The translations under genes were made by a program, and so were the position numbers. From NCBI GenBank assembly GCA_024752435.1, contig CP103020.1, positions 1,364,001-1,428,000 on the forward strand: DNA of 64,000 nucleotides, given 5' to 3'. The notes beneath the pieces are model-generated. The model saw nothing but the letters and a program-made list of their open reading frames with translations. It made no database searches and was not told where the DNA came from. Below, piece after piece: positions 24,571 to 33,768 of the stretch. This DNA comes from Allantophomopsis cytisporea. Its lineage: Eukaryota; Ascomycota; Leotiomycetes; Phacidiales; Phacidiaceae. Every line of letters starts with the position of its first letter. Within the stretch, counting starts at the first letter, position 1.

Positions 24571-24744
24571 TGAACAGAAGGGGATTCGAACCCCTGCAGG
24601 TTTCCCTACGAGAATGCTCATCCTAGAAAGATGAAGAATTGAATCAATTCTTGAGTCACGCGCCATCTGGAAGATATATTAGTTACTGATTTTTCTTTGA
24701 ATGATGATTTGGATTTCTACTCACAACCACTCGGCCATCTGTCC
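24571..24744 (-). tRNA. tRNA-Leu(CAA) with an anticodon-loop intron and a D-loop insertion
   Basis: Acceptor GGACAGA (24744-24738) pairs with TCTGTTC (24578-24572), discriminator A at 24571. The A box TGGCCGAGTGG (24737-24727) and B box GGTTCGAATCC are perfect. T-arm AGGGG/CCCCT; long class II variable arm AGG-GAAA-CCT (24608-24596), typical of Leu/Ser. Anticodon loop CTCAAG (24655-24650) gives CAA, and a 35-nt tRNA-type intron (24649-24615) follows position 37. My fold leaves one T-T mismatch in the anticodon stem (CGTGA/TCTCG). The D-stem GCC/GGC is split by 58 nt (24724-24667) that begin GTGAGT, contain AACTAAT and end TTCCAG; removing them leaves a normal 10-nt D-loop. Identity is inferred from anticodon and variable arm; a decayed copy is the alternative, but promoters and terminator are intact. 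Confidence 0.72.
24667..24724 (-). other. 58-nt spliceosomal-type intron-like insertion in the tRNA D-loop
   Basis: Starts with GTGAGT, has a CTRAY branch-like ACTAAT 15 nt or so before the end, and finishes with a pyrimidine-containing TTCCAG. Length and motifs match the mRNA introns of neighbouring genes (43-91 nt). It lies directly 3' of the Pol III A box, outside the canonical position 37/38 used by tRNA splicing endonuclease. Confidence 0.65.
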
Positions 24745-25554
24745 ACCTTATTTGTTGAAGGAATGAAGGTTATTTTGGAATATAAAGAGGTTTGGGGGTG
24801 GTGGAAGTTAAGTGTGAAGAGTTTGATGAGGAGGGGGGCGGAGGGGGACGAAGGACCCACTTACGAGTTTTTGGATGATGTGAATGGTTGACCACATTAA
24901 TTGTGGCTTGAGGGGAGATAAGAGAGGTTGGGAACATATTCATGAATTGATTTGATTATTATAAGGATTGTAGATGTTGTGGTTGTTATTCTTGTGAGGT
25001 TGTCTTGATATCATGGTTTTCACTTTGCAAGGAGAACCACATCACCTCCTAATAATTTTATATACTGCATTCCTTATACTAATTCGTAGTACACATAAGT
25101 AGTATACTTTTGTGATTATCTAGAGATTGAATTTTAGGTGTAGTTGATTTTTGTTCCGTTTTATATATTTGTATCAATACGAACAAGCACTTTTGTTGGA
25201 ATATTTGGGAATGTATAAGTTGAGTGATAACAAGCAATTCTACGAATCATGCCACAACACAAAACACCATAGCCCTCCACTCATGGTGATTACTACACTA
25301 CGGTTCTCTGAAATACGCTATAATATGTCATATGAACTTACACTCTATACCAAATGAATAGATAATAGATCTGGAAAATCCATAAGATAGTTGGAGATAT
25401 AGTCGGAGGTATAGTCACAGATATCAAATCGAACCCCTTTCACATTCAAACTAATATATGGCTACCCTTATGACAGAAATATATATCAGAGTAGTATCCT
25501 TATCTCAAATAATCTTACATATACTAATACCACACAAGCCCAACATGAATATCT
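24745..25554. other. AT-rich intergenic region between tRNA-Leu and IND1
   Basis: No coding frame or RNA gene recognised; strongly AT-rich between 24900 and 25550. Confidence 0.5.
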
Positions 25555-26626
25555 TCACCACAGTTGAATCTTCCCTCCAATCTTATTCGCAATACCCATG
25601 AAAGCCTTTGCTCGATCGCTATCTGGTTCAGACACAACAGTTGGTTTCCCTCTATCAGCATCATCGCATATACTTGCGTGTAATGGAACATCCCCCAAAA
25701 AGTCTATACCATGCTCCTGACAATGATGAGTGACACCTGACTTTTGCCCAAAAATATGTGTACTATTCTGACAGTGTGGACAAGTGAATAAAGACATGTT
25801 CTGAACCATACCTAGAATAGGGATTTTTGTCGTCTTGAACATATTAATACCTTTCACTGCATCCTTCATAGCAATATCTTGTGGTGTAGAGACAATAACA
25901 GCGCCTATTAAATTAGTACCGGAATGCTATTGTCAAGAAGCACTTACCGTCAAGTACAATCTGCTGTGTAATAGTTAATTGTGTATCGCCAGTTCCAGGT
26001 GGTAAGTCCAAAACCAATACATCCAATCCTCCCCAATCAACCTCATGAAGCAACTGTTGTAATGCCTTCATAACCATAAGACCTCTCCATACTACTGGAG
26101 CCTTGTCACCAACAAGGTATCCCATCGACATTGATTTGACACCATAATTTGACAATGGTATAAGTTGATTGTCTATTTGCCGTCAGACAAACTCTGTGGT
26201 ATAAAGTCGATTTGGGATTTACGAACTTGCTGAGAGACGTGGTTCTCCAGAAAGATTGAGTAGAGTAGGAATCGAAGGACCAAATATATCAGTATCGAGA
26301 ATACCTGTGCGAAGACCGTGGCGGGCGAAAGCCAGGGCAAGATTGACTGTTTAGATTTAGAAAATGTGTAAGTCAAATGTGAACAAAATTACCTGATATC
26401 GTCGATTTGCCAACTCCACCCTTCGCAGAAGATACCGCAATCACTTTCTTTACATCTTTGATTTGCCGCCTTTCAGGAAGTCCTCTCTGCATTCGTGGAA
26501 TACTACCACTCTTCGGAAGACCCTGTATTTATCAACCACCATATCACTCAAATCATCAAACAATTGACTCACCAAAGGATTCTCATGTTGCAAGCATCTC
26601 AAAGTAGAAAACAATCGCGACTTCAT
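25555..26626 (-). CDS. IND1: Mitochondrial iron-sulfur protein Ind1 (NUBPL), complex I assembly
   Basis: P-loop NTPase that carries a labile 4Fe-4S cluster for respiratory complex I assembly in the mitochondrial matrix. Five exons (26626-26573, 26522-26393, 26346-26227, 26172-25948, 25904-25555), phases consistent, 292 aa. The basic N-terminus MKSRLFSTLRCL fits a mitochondrial presequence. The Mrp/NBP35-type deviant Walker A KGGVGKST is at 52-59, and DTDIFGPS follows in exon 3. SMSMGYLV and the DLPPGTGD Walker B-like motif are present, and the cluster-binding CPHC is at 218-221. An in-frame ATG lies 48 nt further upstream, but the chosen start gives a presequence directly before PLGLPK. The third intron uses the uncommon donor GTTCGT. 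Presence of IND1 implies complex I, unlike in budding yeast. Confidence 0.92.
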
Positions 26627-26800
26627 GATTGCTTGCAATACCGACAGCTCCAACTTTCCGATGGAAGCTATCATCTATCAGCGGAGAAGCGGCCGCTAGT
26701 GTGCCAAGATTTCGCGAGCAAGACGATGAATTTCTTGGGCGGATTTTGGTTTTCTGCCAAATTTAGAGCGCAAGTTGCGATTTCGAGAACAGCAGAAATA
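26627..26800. promoter_or_regulatory. 174-bp divergent promoter (IND1 / BFR2)
   Basis: Only 174 bp separate the two start codons, so both promoters and leaders are confined here. It couples a mitochondrial complex I factor with a ribosome biogenesis factor. No factor site identified. Confidence 0.6.
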
Positions 26801-28621
26801 ATGGGGAGAACAAAGACTTTGGCACAGCAAATTGCTGAGTTGGATGAGCCTGTGGCAAATGGTATGTACTTATGAATCTTGCTATGAAAAGTAAAAATTA
26901 ACATGCTTCAGATTACGATCCAGAAGAGCATAATGCGCCTATTGACAGCGACGAAGAAAGTGGCTCTGGAAGTGACGATGAGTTGAATGGAACGGAACAT
27001 TACGTTGATGTTGGGTATGTTTCCAATTAAGATTTCTTGAGTCTTACTAATATTTTACAGAAAAAGCAAATTGCGAAAACAACCAGAGGTTGCGCTGGGT
27101 CCTAAGTACATCGGTTCTCGAATCAGCCGTGAGGCACTCCTACATGACGACAGTGACGAATCACTCAATGAAGAGGACTCGGAAGGTGAGGAGGATGTTT
27201 CGGGCGATGAAGATACTGTTGATCCGGATACTGTGGACATGGACGCAGAGGATGAAGATGGTGAAATTGATAGCGACGAAGCACTTGGCGAGAGTGACGA
27301 CGAAAAATTCAAGGACTTTGCTTTCAGAGGAAGCGGTAAACCAAAACACGGTAAATCTGGCAAGAAGACGAGGATGACTGCTGCCGATTTTCTCTCGGAC
27401 TCGGAGGCCGAAGAACAAGCTACCAATGGAGTTGAAGGATCTGAGGATGAAGACATGGAGGACGAAGAAGATGAAGATGAGGATGGTGCTGAACTCAGTT
27501 CCGATGAGGAAGAGAATGGAGACGTTGAAGAGGAGGAGGAGGGGGAGGATGACGACGATGATGAAGAGGATGAGGATGAGGAATCCTCTTCTGATAAAGA
27601 TGAAGATGGGAATAGTGAGAACTCTCGCCGTGCTGAGCTCCGAAAGATGATGAGAGAGGAACAGAAGAGTGTTGTCGCCACCATTTCCCAAGCAGCAAAG
27701 GCAGATGCAGACAAAGGAAATGCTGTCAAACAACAGCGCAAGGCCTTTGATGGCTTGTTGAATGTTCGCATAAGACTTCAAAAGGCTCTGGTAGCTACAA
27801 ATTCCATTTCTGCCACTGATGAGTCCGCGGATGGCAATGAGCCATACCAGGCCGCAGAGGAAGCTGCAATCAAGTTATGGAATACATTAGATGGCTTGCG
27901 GCACGAACTGGCAAAGGCTGGCAACTCTTCCAAGACTGGGCAGAAACGCAAACGTGCTATCGATTCAGAAACCGCAAGCTCTAAAATCTGGGAGAGGATG
28001 CAAGATATGGAGGTTGCAACACTAGATAACCGCCAAACTACTCTCGAAAAATGGTCTTCTAAGGTCCGAGGTGCTACAGCTCTACCATTGAAGGGAAAAC
28101 TTAACAATACTGCCGCCCAACATACTATCACAGATGTTCTCCAGGAACAACTATCTAATTCGGAACGTCTTGTCAAGCGTACGAAGATGCCAAGATCCTG
28201 TGCGCCGGTGCAGGCAAAGGCTAAGATTGTTGAGGATCCCGACATTTTTGATGACGCAGACTTTTATCAGCTTCTGTTGAAGGAGCTTGTCGATCAACGC
28301 ATGATGGATTCTTCCTCTACACCAGGAGCTTCTGGTGATGGTGGACGTCCAATGCAATGGACTGCTGTAAAAGAAGCAAAGACCAAGAAGAATGTCGACA
28401 CAAAGGCTAGCAAGGGCCGCAAGATGAGATTTACTGTTCATGAGAAGCTGCAGAACTTCATGGCTCCTGAAGACAAAAACGCATGGGAACAGGATGCAGT
28501 TGACCGATTCTTTGGTACTCTTTTGGGTCAGAAGATGAATCTGGGTGAGGAGGATGAGCATATGAGCGATGTAGATGATGCTCCGTTGGAAGAGGAGGGT
28601 TTGATGCTTTTCAGATCATAA
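26801..28621 (+). CDS. BFR2: Bfr2/AATF-family ribosome biogenesis protein
   Basis: Nucleolar component of the small-subunit processome in yeast (Bfr2); the human homologue is AATF/Che-1. Three exons (26801-26861, 26912-27014, 27061-28621; introns 50 and 46 nt), 574 aa. MGRTKTLAQQIAELDEP and the DYDPEE that follows form the usual N-terminus. Residues about 60-240 are extremely acidic, mostly Asp/Glu/Ser runs, followed by RRAELRKMMREEQK. The conserved AATF domain begins at KQRKAFDGLLNVRIRLQKAL, and the TRAUB domain lies near the C-terminus with DPDIFDDADFYQLLLKELVDQR and KGRKMRFTVHEKLQNFMAP. The long antisense open frame over the acidic region is a composition artefact. Confidence 0.92.
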
Positions 28622-29216
28622 ATGCATTCTGGATAATTGGTTCAAAATAAAATTAGATAGATATGCTATCAAAAATTGTATACAGTAAGATTAGAAAACT
28701 TGTCGATGAGTGTAGCTACACGGTGAATGTCATTTGATTGAATCATGGCATAGAATGCCATCTCACCCAGTTATTGAAACTTTAAAAATATTTCTTATCT
28801 ACCACAAAGTATATAAATACAAGCCACCAACCAAAACCATGAACGCTGATACCTTCTCTCGCGAATTCTTTCCCTTTATTGCCCCAAATAACGGTTTACA
28901 GCTATGCATACTCGATATAAAAATATGCAGTTCTGAAACCATAGTTTCCTGAGATTAATCAAGATATATAGGTAATAAACACAAAGATAAGTATTCTTCT
29001 TTCGAACTCTTCTGCAGTGTCTTCTGCAATTTGTAATCAACTTGTGGTAGTAACGACTTTCTGCGTTGTTTGTGCGGTTTTGCCACGCGAATCTAAGTGA
29101 TGATGTACCAAATTTTAATTAAGTCACCATACATATGTCATGAGATCATTTCAAATATCGCATTCTTAACTTCAAACTTCATTTTCTTTACATTCGACCG
29201 GGAAGAGACTTTCAAT
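28622..29216. other. Intergenic: BFR2 3' region and copper ATPase promoter
   Basis: AT-rich, no gene seen. The frame of the ATPase is open from 29097, but the ATG at 29217 is preferred because the upstream residues resemble translated leader. Confidence 0.5.
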
Positions 29217-32200
29217 ATGGCGTCTTCGGTAGTTTTTACGACGTCCTTTCTTTTATCAAATTTACATTGTCCTTCATGCGTTTCGAGTATTGAGGAAGCA
29301 CTGTACAGTCTTAATCCCAAACCACAATCTGCATCTGCATCAATAGTTTCGTCTTGGGTTACAGTTCGACACAAATCAGACATCTCTCCAAGTGTCCTTC
29401 AAGAGACTCTTGAAGATGCCGGCTTTAATATCAGCGATGTCCTCACCGACATGGAGTCTGGCAGTATGTCAAAACAAGCTTCAGGGAAGACAAATGAGTC
29501 GGAGGCCTTCCTGGATCAGATAGTTCACAGCTGGAAGTCCAGATCAAGTACAAGGCTTGCTAGCGATTTTGAGGAGAAGAAAAGGTTGCTACATATTAAG
29601 AACTGTGCTATGTGCAGAATAGAAGAGGAAAATGCAGAGGAAAATGCAGATGATGGCAAGATTTCCCACGGTCAATCACAGCAGGTTGATGGAAACCGTG
29701 ATTCGTTGACACGAGATGGCAAGAGAGATGCGCACACAGTAGTCACCAAGGTGAAGAGCAGCACTTCATCGGATGGGACGCTTCTGAATGTTGTTAGCCC
29801 TGGCTCTAGTCGTCTTTGGAAAGCTTCTCTGGCTGTTGGTGGAATGACCTGCGCATCGTGTGCTGGAGCTATCACGAAAGAACTGGAGAAACAGGAATGG
29901 GTTCAGGATGTATCGGTCAACTTAATCGCAAACTCTGCTACGGTTTATTTTACGGATGCGACTCAGAAGGACGCTATTGTGGACATTATCGAAGACATTG
30001 GCTATGAAGCTACTTTGGATACAGTTATTGACGTTACTCCAGAGGTCAAGGATGCTAAATTAGAGGACGTTTGGACAGCCACCTTGGCGATTGGAGGGAT
30101 GACATGTGCCTCATGTGCTGGGGCCATCACCCGAGAATTAGAGCAGAAGGACTGGGTACGAAAAGTCGTCGTCAATCTAATCTCAAACAGTGCGACTGTG
30201 GATTTTGAAGGAAGATATCATGAGAACGAGATCGTAGAGGCGATCGAGTATATTGGATATGAAGCAACACTCGACAAAGTGTCCGAAGCTCAGAAAAGCG
30301 AAGCACCTAAGCACCGAAGGACAGTTGAAATAAAGATTGATGGAATGTTCTGCAACCATTGCCCTTCTAAGGTCCGGGAAGTTCTCAATGCATTCGAGAA
30401 TAGTATCACGATTGAACGTCTTCCGGACACAAACTATCCTATTCTCAAGATCAACTACATCCCAGAAGCTCCAAAATTCACGATAAGGCAAATCCTTGCA
30501 GCTCTTGATCAAGCTGATCCAGCATTCGAGACTTCGATATATCATCCTCCTACTCTAGAGGAACGCTCACGACAAATTCACGCAAGAGAACAACAACGAA
30601 TCCTGATCCGTGTTATTCTCACTATTTTGATCGCCATCCCAACATTCATCATTGGCATAGTTCTTATGAGTCTCGTGAGCAACACAAATCCGATTCGAAG
30701 ATTCTTTGACAGATCATTGGTAGCTGGTGTTAGTAGGTCACAATGGGCCTTGTTCATTATGGCTACGCCAGTCTATTTTTTCTGTGCCGATGTATTTCAC
30801 AAGCGTGCAATTAAAGAAGTACGATCAATGTGGCGTAGAGGCAGTAGAACTCCCATTCTTCAAAGATTTTACAGATTTGGGAGCATGAATATGCTTATGT
30901 CTTTGGGTACTTCCATCGCGTATATCTCATCTGTTGCACAACTCATCGCTGCTGGGGTACAGCAGAAGAGAGCCAGCCAGGACGGTATGGCAACTGTGGC
31001 TGACGATGTTTTTTACTTTGACTCTGTCGTTTTCTTGACGATGTTCCTGCTGATTGGCCGCTTAATCGAGTCATACAGCAAGTCCAAGACTGGTGATGCC
31101 GTCACTATGCTCGGAAAGTTACGCCCAACTACAGCACTTCTGGTCACTGAGGAATCTGCGGATTATGCAAGGAAGACTGAGACAGTCAACGTTGACCTTC
31201 TGGAGTTTGATGACATGGTGAGTGTCTTACACGGTGGGTCTCCGCCATGCGATGGTACCATCATTGAAGGTGAATCGAAGTTCGATGAGTCAAGCCTCAC
31301 TGGTGAAGCTGCGTTGGTGAAGAAGGCTGTGGGCGATGAAGTGTACTCTGGAACTGTGAACAAGGATGCACCGATCACTATCAAAATCACAGGAGCTGCA
31401 GGAGAGTCCATGCTTGATCAGATTGTAAAAGCTGTTCGAGAAGGTCAGACAAAGCGTGCACCAATTGAGAGAATCGCAGACTCCCTTACTGCCTACTTTG
31501 TACCTTTTGTTACATTGGTGGCTGTCTTGACTTGGCTTATCTGGATGGCTCTCGGGCTTTCAGGAAAGCTGAATAAGAGTTACCTTGGAGGTTACTCTGG
31601 AGGTTGGGTGGGATGGTCTCTGGGCTTTGCTATTGCGGTCTTCGTGGTCGCATGTCCCTGCGGGCTAGCTCTTGCAGCCCCTACGGCACTCTTCGTAGGA
31701 GGAGGACTTGCTGCTCAGCATGGTATTTTGGTGAAAGGTGGGGGAGAGGCCTTTGAGAAGGCGAGCCGGCTGGATTGTATTGTTTTCGACAAGACGGGAA
31801 CATTGACTTTGGGTGGAGAACCAGCGATTACCGACTACCACCTAGTAAATGACGAGTCTGAAGGCAACTTACTTGCTTTGATTAAAGCCGTTGAGGAAAG
31901 TAGCAGTCACCCTATTGCAAAGGCAATAGTGTCGTTCTGCCAGGAAAAGACAAACGAAGTCGTGGACCTCAAGAAGGTCGAAGAGGCAGCTGGCAAGGGC
32001 ATGTTTGCTACTCTTACTGTAAGAAGAAGTAGTGCGGCAGTGGACATGGTTGTTGGCAGCGAAGCTCTTCTAGACGATTACAACGTCAAGCTCCCATTGT
32101 CAGTATCGACTAAGATTGACAATTGGAAGATCGAAGGCAAGTCAATTGCGCTAGCCGCCATGAACACTCTGCTCGTGAAGTCCGACAGTGATTCAGACGC

Positions 32201-32918
32201 CACAATTATTGCTGGTACAGCCTCGCCGTCCTCAAGCTCTTGGCATTTTGCAGCTGCTTTTGCGATTTCTGACCCCATAAGACCCGAAGCACCACAAATC
32301 ATCAGTGCACTTCAGGCTCGTGGTACGGATGTCTGGATGCTCTCCGGCGATAATGTAAAGACCGCCACAGCTGTTGCGGCCATGGTGGGTATTCCATCCA
32401 CCAACGTGATTGCTGGTGTGCTACCAAGCCAGAAGGCTGAGAAGATCCGGTATCTTCAGAGGATTCTGAAAAAAGGCGAACGCAGTTCGAAAGAGTCTTC
32501 AACAGAGAGGGCCATGGTAGCTATGATAGGCGACGGCATCAATGATTCCCCAGCTCTCACTACCGCAGATGTTGGTATCGCTGTCGGCTCAGGAAGTGAT
32601 ATCGCCATTTCCTCAGCTGAGTTCGTTCTTGTCAACTCGAACCTCCATACTCTTCTTACCCTTTTGGACCTCAGTCAGGTGGTCTTCCGAAGAATCAAGT
32701 TCAATTTCGGCTGGGCTTTGATCTATAACATGGTCGCTTTGCCTGTCGCCGCTGGGGCATTGTATCCCATTGTCAGCAATGGATCACACGTCAGGCTCGA
32801 CCCTGTATGGGCTAGTCTGGCTATGGCAGCTAGTAGTATTAGTGTCGTGATGAGTAGTTTGGCGCTTAGGAGTAGAGTGCCTTGGTTGGGTTTTAGAGCA
32901 ATGGAAAGGAAGGCATAA
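29217..32918 (+). CDS. CCC2: Copper-transporting P1B-type ATPase (Ccc2-like)
   Basis: Pumps Cu(I) into the trans-Golgi for loading of multicopper oxidases (ferroxidase, laccases). One 3.7-kb exon, 1233 aa. Metal-binding part: an atypical first HMA-like unit (HCPSC near residue 19), two classical GMTCASC domains with CxxC at 212-215 and 297-300, and a fourth with CNHC at 379-382. The extra CAMC near residue 128 is outside a recognisable HMA fold. Core motifs: TGE at 695-697 in the actuator domain, the transmembrane copper site CPC at 813-815, phosphorylated Asp858 in DKTGT, the SSHP motif of the nucleotide domain, and GDGINDSPAL from Gly1105. Membrane segments flank these blocks. Length fits filamentous ascomycete Ccc2 proteins with extended N-termini. 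Confidence 0.95.
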   Translation: MASSVVFTTSFLLSNLHCPSCVSSIEEALYSLNPKPQSASASIVSSWVTVRHKSDISPSVLQETLEDAGFNISDVLTDMESGSMSKQASGKTNESEAFLDQIVHSWKSRSSTRLASDFEEKKRLLHIKNCAMCRIEEENAEENADDGKISHGQSQQVDGNRDSLTRDGKRDAHTVVTKVKSSTSSDGTLLNVVSPGSSRLWKASLAVGGMTCASCAGAITKELEKQEWVQDVSVNLIANSATVYFTDATQKDAIVDIIEDIGYEATLDTVIDVTPEVKDAKLEDVWTATLAIGGMTCASCAGAITRELEQKDWVRKVVVNLISNSATVDFEGRYHENEIVEAIEYIGYEATLDKVSEAQKSEAPKHRRTVEIKIDGMFCNHCPSKVREVLNAFENSITIERLPDTNYPILKINYIPEAPKFTIRQILAALDQADPAFETSIYHPPTLEERSRQIHAREQQRILIRVILTILIAIPTFIIGIVLMSLVSNTNPIRRFFDRSLVAGVSRSQWALFIMATPVYFFCADVFHKRAIKEVRSMWRRGSRTPILQRFYRFGSMNMLMSLGTSIAYISSVAQLIAAGVQQKRASQDGMATVADDVFYFDSVVFLTMFLLIGRLIESYSKSKTGDAVTMLGKLRPTTALLVTEESADYARKTETVNVDLLEFDDMVSVLHGGSPPCDGTIIEGESKFDESSLTGEAALVKKAVGDEVYSGTVNKDAPITIKITGAAGESMLDQIVKAVREGQTKRAPIERIADSLTAYFVPFVTLVAVLTWLIWMALGLSGKLNKSYLGGYSGGWVGWSLGFAIAVFVVACPCGLALAAPTALFVGGGLAAQHGILVKGGGEAFEKASRLDCIVFDKTGTLTLGGEPAITDYHLVNDESEGNLLALIKAVEESSSHPIAKAIVSFCQEKTNEVVDLKKVEEAAGKGMFATLTVRRSSAAVDMVVGSEALLDDYNVKLPLSVSTKIDNWKIEGKSIALAAMNTLLVKSDSDSDATIIAGTASPSSSSWHFAAAFAISDPIRPEAPQIISALQARGTDVWMLSGDNVKTATAVAAMVGIPSTNVIAGVLPSQKAEKIRYLQRILKKGERSSKESSTERAMVAMIGDGINDSPALTTADVGIAVGSGSDIAISSAEFVLVNSNLHTLLTLLDLSQVVFRRIKFNFGWALIYNMVALPVAAGALYPIVSNGSHVRLDPVWASLAMAASSISVVMSSLALRSRVPWLGFRAMERKA

Positions 32919-33768
32919 GAGGAGGTTTGCAATGCTTAGATGACGAAGGGGCAGCTAGAACTGCATACCTGAATACAGAACAGTGCAGCGAATAACATAG
33001 ATGAATTCAACATACATTACGGAACGTGCTAGGCTGAAGAATGGGAAGTGTTTTATTTTATTTTACCAAAAGAGTTGAGTGGTATCATATCTTCGCAAAG
33101 TGCTCTCTTGAAATCGTAGTGCTATTGAAACCCAAGAAGTATATGGTGCCGATCTGTATATTTGGAGCACCGGAGTAAGATCCAATAAAAGTTGAATAAT
33201 AATGTGCGAGCTTCTATGGTTATACTTAGAGAAGAAATATAGAAGAATTGAGACAAGTAAGTCGCCATCGGCGATCTTGTAAGCGTCACGACTTTACACT
33301 TGATGACAACTTCAGTGATATTTGAATCAACAGCGCTTCCTCTTCTTTTTCAGGACTACCTACAACAGTCTCGATTTTTCATTCCTTCATACTACAGTGT
33401 AACTACTATCACTTTCATAAAAGCCCTAATTTATGCCACTTATTCACCTAAAGGTGTGACTCAAATCTCTGAATTAATGGTGCTCCGATAGGTGGTGGTC
33501 GGCGCACCCATGTCGTTGTGTTTTTCTTCTCAAAACTGAGCCTGTGGAGTTGACCACCTAACTCGTCAGTGCTCCCTAGCCACCCACGGCCATCCACACA
33601 ACAACATCGACCCACTTAACCCGCACGTCGCCGCACAAACCTCAGGCCCTGCAAATGTCAAAACGCCGCTATCGGCAAAAAAGAATTCAGGTCAGTGACT
33701 CCCCATATCTTCTCACTCGCCATTGATCTTCATCGAATTTCAACTCCACTCCAAAAATTATATTCAAA
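32919..33768. other. Intergenic: copper ATPase 3' region and ILV5 promoter
   Basis: 850 bp without a gene. The left half is AT-rich 3' flank. The right half is the ILV5 promoter and leader, with a Gcn4/CPC1-type site at 33457-33463 and a second partial TGACTC at 33696-33701. Confidence 0.55.
33457..33463 (+). promoter_or_regulatory. TGACTCA site, candidate CPC1/Gcn4 box of ILV5
   Basis: A perfect palindromic Gcn4/CPC1 heptamer 306 bp before the ILV5 ATG. ILV5 belongs to the amino-acid-starvation (cross-pathway control) regulon in yeast and Neurospora, so the site is biologically plausible; binding is inferred only. Confidence 0.5.

Noticed and set aside
27055..27771. Ser-rich antisense frame over the BFR2 acidic region
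   Set aside because: GAA/GAT/GAG repeats read as Ser/Phe/Leu codons on the other strand; a composition artefact.
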